Assembly: GCF_000006565.2 (NCBI RefSeq)
Contig: NC_031478.1
Span: forward strand, 541,874-605,873
Source of the DNA: Toxoplasma gondii ME49
Taxonomy: Eukaryota; Apicomplexa; Conoidasida; Eucoccidiorida; Sarcocystidae
DNA: 64,000 nucleotides
Reading direction: 5' to 3'
Below the pieces are notes generated by a model. The model saw only the letters and a list, made by a program, of their open reading frames with translations, had not been told where the DNA came from and ran no database searches. Each line of letters starts with the position of its first letter. Position 1 is the stretch's first letter. The position numbers and the translations under genes are program-made. Below are positions 50,987-62,936 of the stretch, one piece after another.

Positions 50987-53079
50987 CGCGGGCGACGCGC
51001 AAGAGGAAGAGTTGGTCCCCCTTTTCGTCTCGCCTGCAGACGCCGCGGTAAACGGCGGGGGCGAACGAGAGAGGGAAGAGAGCGAAAGGAGGCGCTCTCG
51101 CGCCCTCTCGAAGAGCGGCAGTGTGTGACAGGCAAAAGCAAGTGCGAAAAATCGGCCTCTACTTGAGTGGCCGTGTCGTGGAGAAATAGGGTGGAACGGG
51201 ACGAAGATTTCTAACGGCGTGCACGAGAAAAAACTCCGGAACTTCACTTTAGCAGGAAGGAACACGTAGAAAAAAGGAAAACGCAGGATACAAAGGCGCT
51301 GACCCTAGGAAACGCGAGAGAATCAAATACGCGCAGAGAGAGAAAGGGCATGCAGTATACGGGGCTTGTCGACCCCACAAAAAGCGAAAAAAAAGAAAGG
51401 CGCTCAATCACACAGAAATGAGTTAGGAAGCGAGCATTGACCGCGAACCAAGCGAGGAAAGATGTGCCAAAGAAACCGGAGAGGGTCGCCACCGAAAGCG
51501 TGCCCCATGATCCGCAAGAAAACGCCGGAAACAGAGCAGAGAACGGCGTGGGGACAACCGGGCCGGCAAGAGAAAAAAACGCGCTGACTCTTTTTCGCGG
51601 CGAGGCTGCGCGAGAAGTGGCGAGTTGCAGAGACATGAGAAAAAAATCGGAGTCGCCTGACCTTGCTGCAGGGAATTCGGCGAAAATGAGATCGAAGGAC
51701 GCCCTTTTCTCCGCGAGTCTTCTTCCGTGAATCAACGCGATCGTTCGAAGGCGGCGCCCCAAAGCCAGTCCCGCAAATCGCCAGCTCGCAAGACTCGTTT
51801 CACATGTGTGTGCCACAGCTCTTGCCTGTGCTGTCAATGCCAGCGAAACGCGGACGCGAAGAGACGGCGGGCACACATGCACGAACTGGATTTTCGGAAA
51901 AAACAACTAGTCTATGCATCTGGACCGTAGTGCCGCTGTCACGCTCGAACTCCGGTTTGCCTTGGACGCCTTCGGAAACCACGGAAAAACGCCAGAAAGG
52001 TTTTGCGGAACACTGGACGAACGGAGGAGGGCGGCCTGCGGAGATGCAGGAAGCCTTTCGCCGGCGCGAAAGTCGCAAAGAAGCAACTCCGCCGCGACGA
52101 TGACCAATGGTCGACCAGTCGAGAAGCCGCGACGACAGAGAAAAGGACGCGAAAGTGGCGCCCGACGCCAGCAAATCCAGCTAAATGTGTGTCCCGGTGC
52201 ATATCTGTGCTGGAAATGGAGGGAGTTTTCAGCTGTCTGTACACCTCGAGCTGACGACAGCGCCTCGACACAATCCGCAAGTCCGTTATACTTCAACCCT
52301 CTCATCGCACTTTTACGCCAGTTTACAGGGCTTGGGACAGCTGTCATCCATCACGCCTTCTGATTTGTTTGAATGATCACTCATTCTTCTCTGTCAGGCT
52401 CTCTGGATACTCTCTGTTGCCCGTCTGTGTCGGGATCTTGTTTCTAAGCTTCTGACGCCGAGCAGGAACAGCTGTGGTTCTCATTTCGCAGCGGAAGAGT
52501 TTGAAAACGTGACGGAGAAAGGGCGAGAAGCGACAGCAGAGAAGCAAGAGCCGAAGGAAATTCCCCTCGGTCTGATTTTTCGGTTGCTTCCAGTTCCTCC
52601 GAAAAAAAACGCGGAGGGGCGTCGAGTTCCAGCTGCGGTCCCGGTCCGCCCAGGTCGTTGCCGCCTCTGACCGATGTAGAAGTCGGGGCAAACAGAACGG
52701 AAAACGCCTCTACAGATATCGTGCTTTCTTCGCACGCACAGGGAGAGGGAAGGTTTCAAAAATAGGTACGGTGGTATTCTCAGATTCACGGCAGACGATA
52801 CGAGTAACGTTTCCTTCGTCATTTGACCCCCGAGCCGGAGAAGGGTTTGCCGTCAACGGGAATAACGACAAATTGCGGCAACAAAAGCTTTTCAGTCCTG
52901 CAGTCTCCAGATAGGCTCTCTATCTCTCTCTGGCGCAAAACGAAGATACGTTTGTTTTCTCGATCCCCTTTCGTTCTCAGTACGTCACAAATCCTTTCCT
53001 TCTCCGTGCAGCCGTCGGTGACCAGCGCTTCTCCCAGTCCGCCGTTTCTCTCGCGCATCTCCTTTTCTTCGTCTGGATA
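50987..53079. promoter_or_regulatory. Divergent promoter region between UTP4 and DUS3
   Basis: About 2.1 kb separates the two start codons, which point away from each other, so the region should contain both promoters and both 5' UTRs. No TATA-like element or experimentally known motif can be assigned with confidence. Open frames on both strands (for example 51244-51906 minus and 51914-52363 plus) are long but resemble no family and overlap each other antisense, so I regard them as chance frames in GC-rich DNA. Confidence 0.55.
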
Positions 53080-56000
53080 ATGGCAAGTCGAGTGGGGCCA
53101 GAGAGTCCTTCTGCTGGGTGTCAGAAGCAGCCCGCAGACGTGAAGTCGGGCGATGCCCTCAAGTCGCCCTCTCCGAGTTCCACGGTCTCTGCGTGGTCTC
53201 GCGCCTCTTCGTCGTTGAGTACTGGCGCCGTGTCCCCGCCTTCGTGTTCGCCTTCTTCTCTCCTTGCAGGATCTCCGTTGACTTGTCGCTCCTCGATTGG
53301 CCTCCCAGGAGAGAGGCCCTCTTCGTCTGTCAGCGAGGCTCCTGCTGTCGCGCATGCAGAGACACAGCAGAGAGCGACGGCAGGCTACGTCTTCGTGGTG
53401 GGCAAAAGGAGACGAGAGAGTGCTGACGCAAGTGACATGCACTCCGCCGCTCTTCCCTTGCCACCGAATCTGCCTCCCTTCGTTTCCTTCAACTGTGACC
53501 ATTTGCTCAGTGCGCTGAATCCAGAACTCCTTGGTGCGCATGCGGCCATTTGCCTGCAACGAGGCGAGGCTCCAATGGTCCCCGACTGGATCCGGGCATC
53601 TGGATTTTCTTCGGAGGGTAGCGACGAAGAAGAATCGGACGGCGATACGGATAGATGTGTCAAGGAGGGAAACGCACGCCCAGCTTCTGCGAGTCTCCCC
53701 TCTTCTCTTCCGACATCCTCGTCTTCGAAGTCTTCTGCTTCTGCCTCAACTCCGCCTCCCCCACAGGGACACGAGGGCCCCTGCGGTGGCCAGTGGGTGA
53801 AGAAACAGGAGAGGGAGACTCGACGGTGGTCGACGCGAAGGCTCTTGAAGGAAGCAGAGCGTCTTGGCGCCCTCACGACAAACAACGGGGGTCAGCTGAC
53901 CCTTTCAGAGGAATCATCTGCTGAGCGAGAAAGTGCGAGACAGGTGGGACACTGTTCGTGTCGAGTTGAGGGTGAAGCAAACGAGGGCGGATCACTTCAA
54001 GAGAGAAGAGGCGCCCTTCTGTTGCAGCTTCAGCGGCGCTTCGACGACAGACTGAGAAGACTGCAGAGAGGTGGCGAGGGAGGGGGCCTTGGTCTTGGCG
54101 CCGTGAGGAAGCTTCTTGAGTGGCATGCAGAAAGTGATGGAAAAACGCGCTCACGGGAGGCCGGCCTTGGCGCGGCGCTCGCTTCTTCTCCGTCGGGTCT
54201 GCATGAAGATGGCGGCGAGTTGAAGCAGCGAGAGAACTCATCACGTGACGCTGGAGCGGAAGAGCGAGAAAGAGAGGAGACAAAGAACGGTGCAGAGGAG
54301 AGGTCTCAGAAAGACGATGGGAGGCAGAGGAACTCCGAAGAGGCGGGAGATGGAAGGCCTGCGCCCCACAATTCCGGAACGAAGGGGAAGAAAGCAAGTT
54401 TTAACCCTCTCGTGGAGTGGTGTGGGAACGAAGAATCGGCACACTTGGAAGAAAACGACGTCGAGGGCGGCACTATGAGGGGAGGGAAGGAGGAAAGGAC
54501 GGCAGCTGATGCACCCGAGTTTTCGAGTGCACAAGAGGGGCGAGAGAGAGTGAGCGAAGACGCGAGTTGTGCAAGGGAGAAGAGGCGGTCGTGTCGTGCA
54601 GACGGGGATGACGAAGAAAGATCAAAGACCCAGGATGGAGACGAAACACGCAAACGTCGCCGAGGTCAAAACAGCGCTGTGGAACGGCTAGCCAACACAC
54701 AACAAATTCGGAAGGAGGCAGCAGCTCAGGTACAGGAGTGTCCCTTGTTTTCTTTCTAGTTCTCATGTGGGGTCTTACAGACTCCTAAGGCAGGCATAGA
54801 CGCTGACAAAGTATTCGTTTCTTCTTTTCCAGTCCACTTGTTTTCTGACCTTTCTGTCCCAGACGTGTCTGCTACTTTTGTGTCTTTCTGTCTCTGCTTC
54901 TCTCTCCTCTCCTCCGTGTGTCCTGCCCTCTCTTGGCGCCACCTTCGCAAGCTGGCGGCCTGACTCTATGCTTATGATTTCTTTTGCCTCTTCCTGTCTT
55001 CCTTGCTCTTTTCTTCCTCTTCGTCAGCCATGCGTGTGCCTTGTCACCACGAGAGGGACTCCTACTTTAGATCGTGAAGGTCTCTTTCCACCAGATCCGA
55101 GTTCTATCGTGTCAGCATGTTTCGAGGGCATCCAGTACGTCTGGAAGTATACTCCTGGCTATCCGGTTTCGCTGCTTCTTGGCATTTCAGTTTTGCCGTG
55201 CACCTCAAGTTCCTCAGGGTTCGCATAGCGCCCTGGCGTTGTTTTACTTGCTGTTTCAACGTGCTCTGTCAACATGCTTCTTTTCTAGCTCATCTGGCCC
55301 TTGCTCGGATTCTTTATCAACCATTCTATATATGTATCGCTTTTCAATGCCTATGACTGTCTATGCCCTTATTCATATCTTTGTCCATTTCCACTTCTAT
55401 GCATATTCGTGTTTCTCTGTATTTGTCGGCGTCACGCCGACAATACAGGCTCTCTATAGACGACTGCCACACGGCCTTTTTATGTCTGCGGCATGTCGGC
55501 CTGACACCTGCAACGTCGTGTCTCGCCTCGAAATGTAAAACGTTTAAAGCGCCCCAGAGTCATCCAAAACGGGTTCGGTCCTACTTGTATGTCAAACCTT
55601 TGCGGTTACTCAGAGTTGTACAGTTGTGCCCTGACTACCTAAGGAAAAGGAATGGTGAACCGCGCGTGTCACTGAAGTGTCAGTGGCGATCAAACAGCTC
55701 CTCTCATTCGTCGACGAAGTCACAGTCGCAGGTGTTCCCATGTATGCATGCATATAAGTATGTACATTTCTATCGTGTTTGCGTGGAAAGGATAGTTGTC
55801 AACTATATTGATTTGGTATACGCACATGCCCCGTTCGGGACACCCAAGAAACGTTTGCCCCCATGGCAGTAAACATCCGAGGCAGGCACTGACTATATCG
55901 TCCCCTGTCGTCCCTGTCTCCTATCAGGATTTCTGCCTGCGCATGGCTGCATGCGGCTCGTGCGAGGGCGCCGAGGGCAAGGCTGCTGACGGGCTCGACA

Positions 56001-59000
56001 AGGCGCCGCCGGGAGGCAGCAACCACGAGGGCGAAAACGAAAATGATTCCCGGGAAGGGGAGACGAACGTGGAGGCGAAACAAAGACGCATGCACGCCCA
56101 GAAAGTTGTTCCAGTTTGCAGACGCCCGCATGACTTAAAAGCATTTCTTAAGGTGGGAGAAAAGTCAGCCTGAGGACAGGCACCCCAGAAGGAAGCCAAA
56201 ATGCCTGCAGGAGGGGGAGTGCGTCTTACAACGTGTTGTTATATGTTCACATACACCTATATGCACGGATTTAAATACATGTATTTATACGTATTTGTGT
56301 CTGTGGACTCCGCTGCAAATGACAGCTAAACAAACACATTTTCGTACGTTTGCATCAATCCCCCGCTGAGACTGAGACCGGAGGAACGGGGGCGGTGGGC
56401 GTGAGGCTCTGCATGCCGCTGCGGGTGTTGAAGACGAGGCAGGAAGAGGCGATGAAAGTGATTGGAAAAGTGAAAATATGTGCGGTAACGGGAAACGAAT
56501 CAGAGCGCATGCACGAAGCGAAATGCGTGCATAGTGCTGGAAGGTACAGCGGCCCTCAGAAAGGGATGGCTCACTAATGGAGTAACATTGGAAGAGAAGT
56601 CGTTTGAATTTATAGGACAGAGGACAGATGCGTTACGTCCGCGAATTCAGGGGAAATATCACGCTTGGCAATGCCGGGCATTTCAAACGTTTTCCACCTT
56701 CTGTCCCTCGTTTTCACGTTTCTTCAAGATGCCTTGTGCCTGGAAGAGTCAGCCCCTTTGTCGGGTCTCCGGAGACAATGTTGAGTTGGTTTATCTCGTC
56801 GTTTCTCCAACTGTTTATTTTTTCGTGGTTTCGCGTGTGTCTTCAGACAAGGCCAGAAGATATTCAGACGCGGTCGTGTCCATTTTTCGACGCGGGGTTT
56901 CCTCTCTGTCCATTCGGCGCATGCTGTCGATTCGGCGCTTGCCACATCGACGCTGAAGGTAGCGCGCATTTCGTCCGCAATTAATTCGACTTTGCGTGTT
57001 GATGTGTTTGGGTCAACCATGGTGTTTAGCGCCGCTCCATACATTCGTTTCTCTGTCCTGCATTCAGAGCTTTTTCCTTGTCTAAGGGTGTGTCATCCTT
57101 TTCCCAGTTCTTTTCCGCCGACACGACTTTAGACAGTCTTCGGATTAGTTTTGGTTTTTGGTAGCGGGTGCCCAGTGCACGTTACCAATGTTCGGTTAGC
57201 ACAAAAAAGGTTGAATTGAGAAGCAAAGACCCTCAAGATCGAAGCCCGCAGCTGCTGAAGCTAACGTTGCAAGCTGTACACACAGGACTCCTCATCGTAC
57301 ACTGAAGAGGGAGAATTGGTACATTTTGTACGAGGCGGAATCATGCCCATCTGTGCTGTGCGTCTATGTTGATCCTCGGATAAACATCCCTCCCTCCTTC
57401 TGGCTTCTCAGGGGCCCTGTGCGTGTCTTTCGTCGTTTCTGTTCTCTTCCGTGTAGCGTGTGCGTTTTTAAGTCTTTGGAGTGGTTTGGTAGGAGCCTTT
57501 CAGCTAGCGAACGAGCGCGCACTGGCGCAGCTGGAGGCGAGAAAAAAGGTTGCTTCAAGGGATAGACTTCACGCGATTCTCTCCTTTGTTGTAGTTGCGT
57601 GACAAGAGGGAACGCGTGCATACAAGGAAAGAGAATGAAGCCTCTTGATAGCGAGTGTTGCGTCCGCGTTTTCGATGAAGTAGAGTGTGTAGGCAAACGA
57701 CTCTAACACGCTGGAAACGACCAGCGCGCCAGCTGTCTCGCTGGCCTGGCGGGACTGAGAGAGACGACAAAGGGGCACCTGCTCGGGATTGTCTACCTGG
57801 CCGATCTGGAGACACTTGCCTAAAGTTTTCGTGGAGGTTGAAGCTTGCGGTGAACGACAGAAACCGGTGTCTCACTTCGACTTGTGCGTGAGGTGGGATG
57901 AGTTTTCCTGTGCATCGTAGACGTCCCCTACCTTCCGTCGACTGTCCTGCACTCCTTTTTGTGTCTTTCGCTTCCTCAGTGGTTCGTGGTTCCGCTTCGT
58001 CGTGTTATCCGCTGTTAAGGGTACGTCGGGCATTGTTTGTTGCTTCTTGTGTTCCGTTGTTTCTCGCGTAGGTTTCAACCTTTGTGCGGATGGAAGCCGA
58101 GTGACCCCTGACGCACTAGAGGCGCTTCAGCGTCGTCTGCATGCAGAAGAAGAACTAAACTGCGTCTCGTCTTTCAGAGCAAAGACTATCGCACAGGACA
58201 GGAAACAGAAAGTGGGGAGCAATTGTGGGCCTGGGCATCTCGACACGTCCAGTGAACATCCTAGATTTTCTGACGACACTGCTGTTGCCTCTTGTCTTCC
58301 GTCATCCCCGTCAAGTACCCCTCCGTGCGCTACGTCTGCGCTTTCTTCTTCCCTCGATGCCGAAGGATGCAGCTGTTCTTCTTCTGCCTCTTCGTTCTCT
58401 TCTTCTGCTTTCCCTGTGGACGGGGAGACAGAGCGTCTCCGTGTGGGGTCGCTTTCTGCTCTCTCGCCTCGTGAGCAGCGCGTCGCAACTCGAGAGACAT
58501 TTCGTCGGCGCCTCCTCGATAGTCCACGAGGACGAGGTCGGAGGTTGATTTTGGCGCCTCTGACGACTGTGGGGAATCTCCCTTTCCGACGTCTCTGTGT
58601 GGAACTCGGCGCTGAAGTGACGGTATGGAGGTCTAGGAAAGACAAGCGAAACCCGCAGAGAGAAACGATGTCGTCACTGAGCTCCCAAACAGTTCGTGCG
58701 CTGAGGCGGCGAGAAGCCGCTCGCATACAACGTGGAGACAGTTCAAGAAAGGCTTGAAGCGCCGCGTCCGGGACGAAGCGACTCGAGGCGCAGCAGGAAA
58801 GCGTGGAGACGGAAAGGCGGGTGGAACAAGAGGAGACAAAATGCAAGAAGAAAGAGAGGAAGAAGGAAACGATTGCCAAGGGCGCCGACCGAAGGCGAAA
58901 TGGAGAGACACGGACAGTTATGGGAAAGGCCGACAGGTTGGCTGCAGTCCCAGCATCTCAGCTTCTAGGATCACAGAGTCTCTCGGAATGAGGGAATCAG

Positions 59001-62000
59001 TTGGAGTGAGAGTTGTGTGGACTTTTGTCTTTTTTCAGGTGTCTGAGATGGCAGTCGCAAAGTCGATTGTAGACGGAAAACAATCCGAACTTTCGCTCCT
59101 TAAGTCAGTCTCCACATTTGGGTCCAAGGCGTGTGTACCTTTCCTCTTGCATATCGTGGTCTCGTCGGAACCTTCCTTGTACCCGCTCCGGAGACAGAGC
59201 GGTGACTGTTTGATTGGATTCTACTCCGCGGAGTTCTTCGTTCAAAACAGACAAAGTCTACTTGCTCCCGGTTGTTTCGCTGGCACACGCAAACACCTAG
59301 GACTGTATCTGCCCTGGACGCCGAGCAGTATATCAACATCGGTTCTTGCCCTTTCGACGTCTGAGCGTGGATGCATTTTCTCTTTCCTTCTCAGGCGCCA
59401 CAAAAGCGAGACGTTTTTTGGTGTCCAAATCGCAGGCGGCACGCCAGAAGTGCTCAACGCGTGAGATCGAAATATGTCGAGTTGTCGCTGTCCGCAGCAA
59501 CTGCAGGCATGACTACTTTAGACCGGTTCTACCTCTTCCCGCATGTAAAACAATCCATGTACATACATATATATATATATATGTGTATGTGTCAATTTGC
59601 GCGACAATGCATACAAACAGAGGCCGCTGAACGCGGTTCTGACGAGCGTAGATGGCGGGGCATTCGTGTCGATGCATGCATCCACAGGCGCAGCGTTTTG
59701 TATGTCTGTGGTGACGTGCGGTTCTGGACTCCGTGAAGCCATCCTGTGTCGTGAGCATGACTGTTGCGAATTCGCCTGCAGGATGGAGAGCACTCCCTGT
59801 CTTTGGCTTATTTGATGGCGAACATGTTTCAGGGAAAAAGACATTCGTTTCGTTGTCGTGTGTCTCTGCGTCTCTCGCAGATGCACCGATATTCTTGCAA
59901 GTGAAGACGTTTCTTGCGACTTCATCGATCTCAACGCTGCGTGCCCTCTGGTGCAGCTGCACCGTCGATTCAAAGGTGAGCGTCTTCGCCAGCACGCTGG
60001 CGTCGGCTCTGCAGTCTGATCTCCACAAAGCTGTGGTGTTTACGGCCTCCTGGTACCGTCCCCATCAAGAAGAGCTGGAACCCCCCTGTAGCCGCTGACT
60101 TCCGTTCAGCTGCTTGTTCGTCTTCTTCTTCCCGTCTGGCCTCGCTGTATCAGACTTGCTGTCCCCCCCCCCCCGGTTGTTCGGTTTGAGGCGCTGCGTT
60201 CTGCGTTCAAGACTTGCAAACCTCGGCAGTTCCGCCGTCTTGTTTGATGACCACGAAGGTGTGCGGCAGTCGAATCGGCCAGGTGGGGGCTCTCGGCCGC
60301 AGAAGTCAAGCCCGTCGCACTGTGGTGTCTGGAGGTGTATTCAGCGGGCGCATGCATGCTGGATCATCCAAAGCGACTGGAGTCCCTGGTGGAAAGCATG
60401 ACGACGAGACATCCCGAGGTCCCCGTCACCGTCAAGCTGCGGACGGCGAATCAAGGGAAGAAACAAGTTCTCCACAGCTTTATTCGCCGGTAAACCAACC
60501 GCCATGCATCGTTGTTCGCACGACTGTGTCGCCAACAGAATCGCAGGGCCGGAGCGGGGCGTGGCAGTGCACCAACAACTTGAAGCGCAGAAGAAGCCGA
60601 ATGGAAAAAAGGAAGTCGAGGGCAAATAACGAGATTCGAACTCGTATCTTTAACTTGGAAGGATATTATTTTAACCTTCAAACTATATTTGCGGGGGGGG
60701 GGAGAGGTGATGGCTTGTGCTGTGGGGTAGGGGACTCGAGTTACCATGTTTTCTGACATAAACGAGAAATGCACGCGTTGTTGACTTTCTACCATGCAGC
60801 CTCGGAGACGCAGGAGCAGCCGCTTTGATTGTCCACGGACGCACAGCCCAGCAACGCTACACCAAGGCAGCGGACTGGAGTTACGTGGCGCAGTGTCGAG
60901 AAGCATTGGATTCGTCGACTCCCCTTATTGGTACTGAGTGACAAACACACGTTTCATGCTGAAAACGCGTTTCCCAGTCAAAAGAAAAAACTCGCAAACA
61001 TCTCGCGCTTTCGTCTTTTTTTCCACCCACGTGATTCCATTAGGTTCAGATTACGGCGTCAGCTAAAACGTCTGCTGCGAACGGACGGTGTGGACTCCCT
61101 CGTGGATGCTTTGACGAGCGCATGCATGTGTAGGCGGTATATATATCTATATATATATAGATATAGATAGATAGAGAGAGAGAGATAGAACTGTCTCTCT
61201 GTCTATATATATAATATATTTGTAGGAATCGCGGTCTGTTCACACATGCTTATGTATCCCCCTTCTGGCGTATCTCGCTTGATGTTCCAGTACATATATA
61301 TATATATATATATATATACTCTTATTGACGTTCGCGGCGTTAGGTTTGTGCTCCACATGCCAGTCCAGGTATGCGGCTTGTGGGCGTCGGCTGAGACCGT
61401 TTTTGTTGAGCGTTGCATGCGGAAAGAATTTCTGTCGCGAAACGTGTGTTTTTTGGTCAGGATGCGGAGACATTTTCAGCAGCCCAGAGTTTGAGTTTCG
61501 ACTTGCGTCGGGAGCCTCCGACGGGTTGATGATTGCTCGTGCTGCTTTAGTGAAACCTTGGGTCTTCACGGAAATTTCTGAAAGAAAGGTCTGGGATATT
61601 TCTGCTTCCGAGCGTCTTGACTTGTTGAAAGTAAGTCTCTGTCATGTGTATGCAACTCGCCAGGGGAAGTAGAAAACAAGGAAAGGGGTGACACAGCACG
61701 ACGCACGCAGCTTTGTGAACGAGTTCAAGCATCCGGAAAGCGGCTTTCTGTGCGTCGACTGTGTCGGATTTCTGCATCTGGGCCACGACGAGCGGGGCCG
61801 GTGTTTTTGACTGCTAAGCAAGGCACCCCGTGGAGTGCGTTTAAAGACCGCATGTTTTTTCCATGCAACGATGTTGCCGCTTCTTTCGCGAGTTTCCTGT
61901 GTCGGCGTCGTCTGCATGTTCCAAACTGGAAGTGTGGATAGTCCGTCCTGAGTCTCCTGTCAAAGCCCGGCGTCGAACCTTTCTTCGCGCGATGCTTTCC

Positions 62001-62936
62001 AGAGATTCGTTCGCTTCGGTCTCGAGCACTGGGGCTCCGACTCTCGAGGAGTGGCCACCACGAGAAGGTTCCTCCTGGAGTTGCTCTCCTTTCAACACCG
62101 CTACGTGCCTCCGCCGTTCTTCGAGTTTCTTCCGCAACTGCTGCAATGGCGTCCTTCTCCGTTTGTGGCGCGATCGAATTTGGAAAACATGCTGGCAAGT
62201 CCCTCCGTCAAAGTAAGCGTCTCTGTGTGGGGCAACCGGAAAAGGTCCTCCAACGTGGCGGAGCCCACCTGTCTTTTTTTTTGCTCCGGCTGTCTCCTCT
62301 GTCCACACTGACTTGAGTCCTCATTCTCGGGCGCCGCCAAAATGCATTCGCGAAGGGAGGGGAGGCAGTCGTTCGTGAGTGTGAACCGTGGCTTCTCCTT
62401 AAATCCCATTCCTGTCTGGGCTTGTGTCTTTCGTTTCACGTAGACATACGCGGTTTTATCCCTTGCACTTTTGCTCCAGGCTGCACAGGCGTGGTTGTGA
62501 CTGGGACATTCCTACACACCCATATACACATAGTTATATGTATGCTTGTATAAATATATATATATATATATGAACGGATATATATGTATATATATATTTA
62601 TATAAATATATATATTAACTTTTATGTGTGGATACCCTGTGCTATTTTAAAGTGGCATGACATGATCTACCAAGTCCGTGTGTCTTTTTTCAGGACTGGA
62701 TTGACATTTCGTCGCTTCTTCTCGGACCGCCCCCGGAAGACTTCTCCTTTGTTCCAAAGCACGCATCGAATTCGTATGCTCCTCTTTCCAGCTCAACTTC
62801 TTCTCTTTCGACAGTTCGTGCCTCCGCGGATCCATCTGGCCTGCAGCCTCCTTCAGGAGGGCTTCTCTTCGATGTAACGTCTTTCTTTCATTCGCAAATC
62901 CTAGGCAATGGTGTGGTGCGAGAGTTCGGTGCCTGA
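53080..62936 (+). CDS. DUS3: tRNA-dihydrouridine synthase 3 (Dus3/DUS3L)
   Basis: Twelve exons: 53080-54729, 55928-56152, 56847-56958, 58072-58622, 59039-59103, 59395-59460, 59881-59975, 60345-60489, 60800-60930, 61461-61630, 62003-62212 and 62694-62936. All phases agree, giving 1,220 aa. Dus3 is an FMN- and NADPH-dependent enzyme that reduces a uridine (position 47 in yeast and human) of tRNA. Residues 1-550 are a coccidian low-complexity extension ending in the conserved RRRGQN. Two CCCH zinc-finger-like segments follow (551-663). The FMN-binding TIM barrel starts at LILAPLTTVGNLPFRRLC (about 821). The catalytic Cys is in DLNAACP (about 911), the active-site Lys in VTVKLRT (about 952) and the His in IVHGRTAQQRYT. 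GLMIARAALVKPW and FGLEHWGSD complete the Dus signature. About 50 residues extend past the usual end (VPKHASNSY). Oddities: GCGD replaces GNGD, and VSEM replaces CGEM. Confidence 0.94.
59561..59588. repeat. AT-rich microsatellite in DUS3 intron 6
   Basis: TA/CATA repeats in the intron between exons 59395-59460 and 59881-59975. It has no coding content. Confidence 0.8.
60165..60174. repeat. Poly-C tract in DUS3 intron 7
   Basis: An uninterrupted C run of about 10 nt in the intron between exons 59881-59975 and 60345-60489. The exact length may be uncertain in the assembly. Confidence 0.75.
60622..60692 (-). tRNA. Plastid-type tRNA-Gly(UCC)-like sequence, probably degenerate
   Basis: A 71-nt AT-rich block on the minus strand inside DUS3 intron 8. 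The 7-bp acceptor stem is perfect (GCAAATA with TATTTGC). The T arm is perfect (ACGAG, loop TTCGAAT, CTCGT). A D-arm-like GTTT...AAAT is present, and the anticodon loop CTTCCAA sits at the standard place and reads UCC (Gly). The anticodon stem has two mismatches (A27-A43 and T30-T40), so it may be non-functional. Base composition and the CTTCCAAG context resemble plastid trnG(UCC), unlike the GC-rich surroundings; poly-G lies directly at one end. Most likely a nuclear insertion of apicoplast DNA (NUPT). No CCA is encoded. Confidence 0.6.
61138..61220. repeat. TATAGA/GA-rich imperfect inverted repeat in DUS3 intron 9
   Basis: TATATATC, GATA and GA repeats are followed by a CTCTCTGTCTATATATA stretch that is partly complementary, so the transcript could form a hairpin. 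It lies between exons 60800-60930 and 61461-61630. Confidence 0.65.
61294..61318. repeat. (AT)n microsatellite in DUS3 intron 9
   Basis: A perfect AT-dinucleotide run in the same intron as the inverted repeat about 75 nt upstream. Confidence 0.9.
62550..62616. repeat. Compound AT microsatellite in DUS3 intron 11
   Basis: Two AT runs separated by a short GAACGG-containing unit, in the intron before the last DUS3 exon. Confidence 0.85.

Noticed and set aside
51244..51906. 220-codon minus-strand open frame upstream of UTP4
   Set aside because: Hydrophobic Phe/Ser/Leu composition typical of pyrimidine-rich leader DNA. It does not join in phase with a motif-bearing exon and overlaps plus-strand frames.
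55028..55228. Candidate extra exon of DUS3 after a good acceptor at 55025-55027
   Set aside because: Open in phase 0, but it would separate the conserved RRRGQN region from the first zinc finger with no family counterpart, and I found no matching donor. Exon 1 joins exon 2 directly in phase.
60178..60310. Candidate DUS3 coding stretch upstream of exon 8
   Set aside because: Open frames here cannot be joined in phase between the exon ending AAAG at 59975 and the exon beginning at 60345, whose direct junction gives the expected Dus3 sequence.
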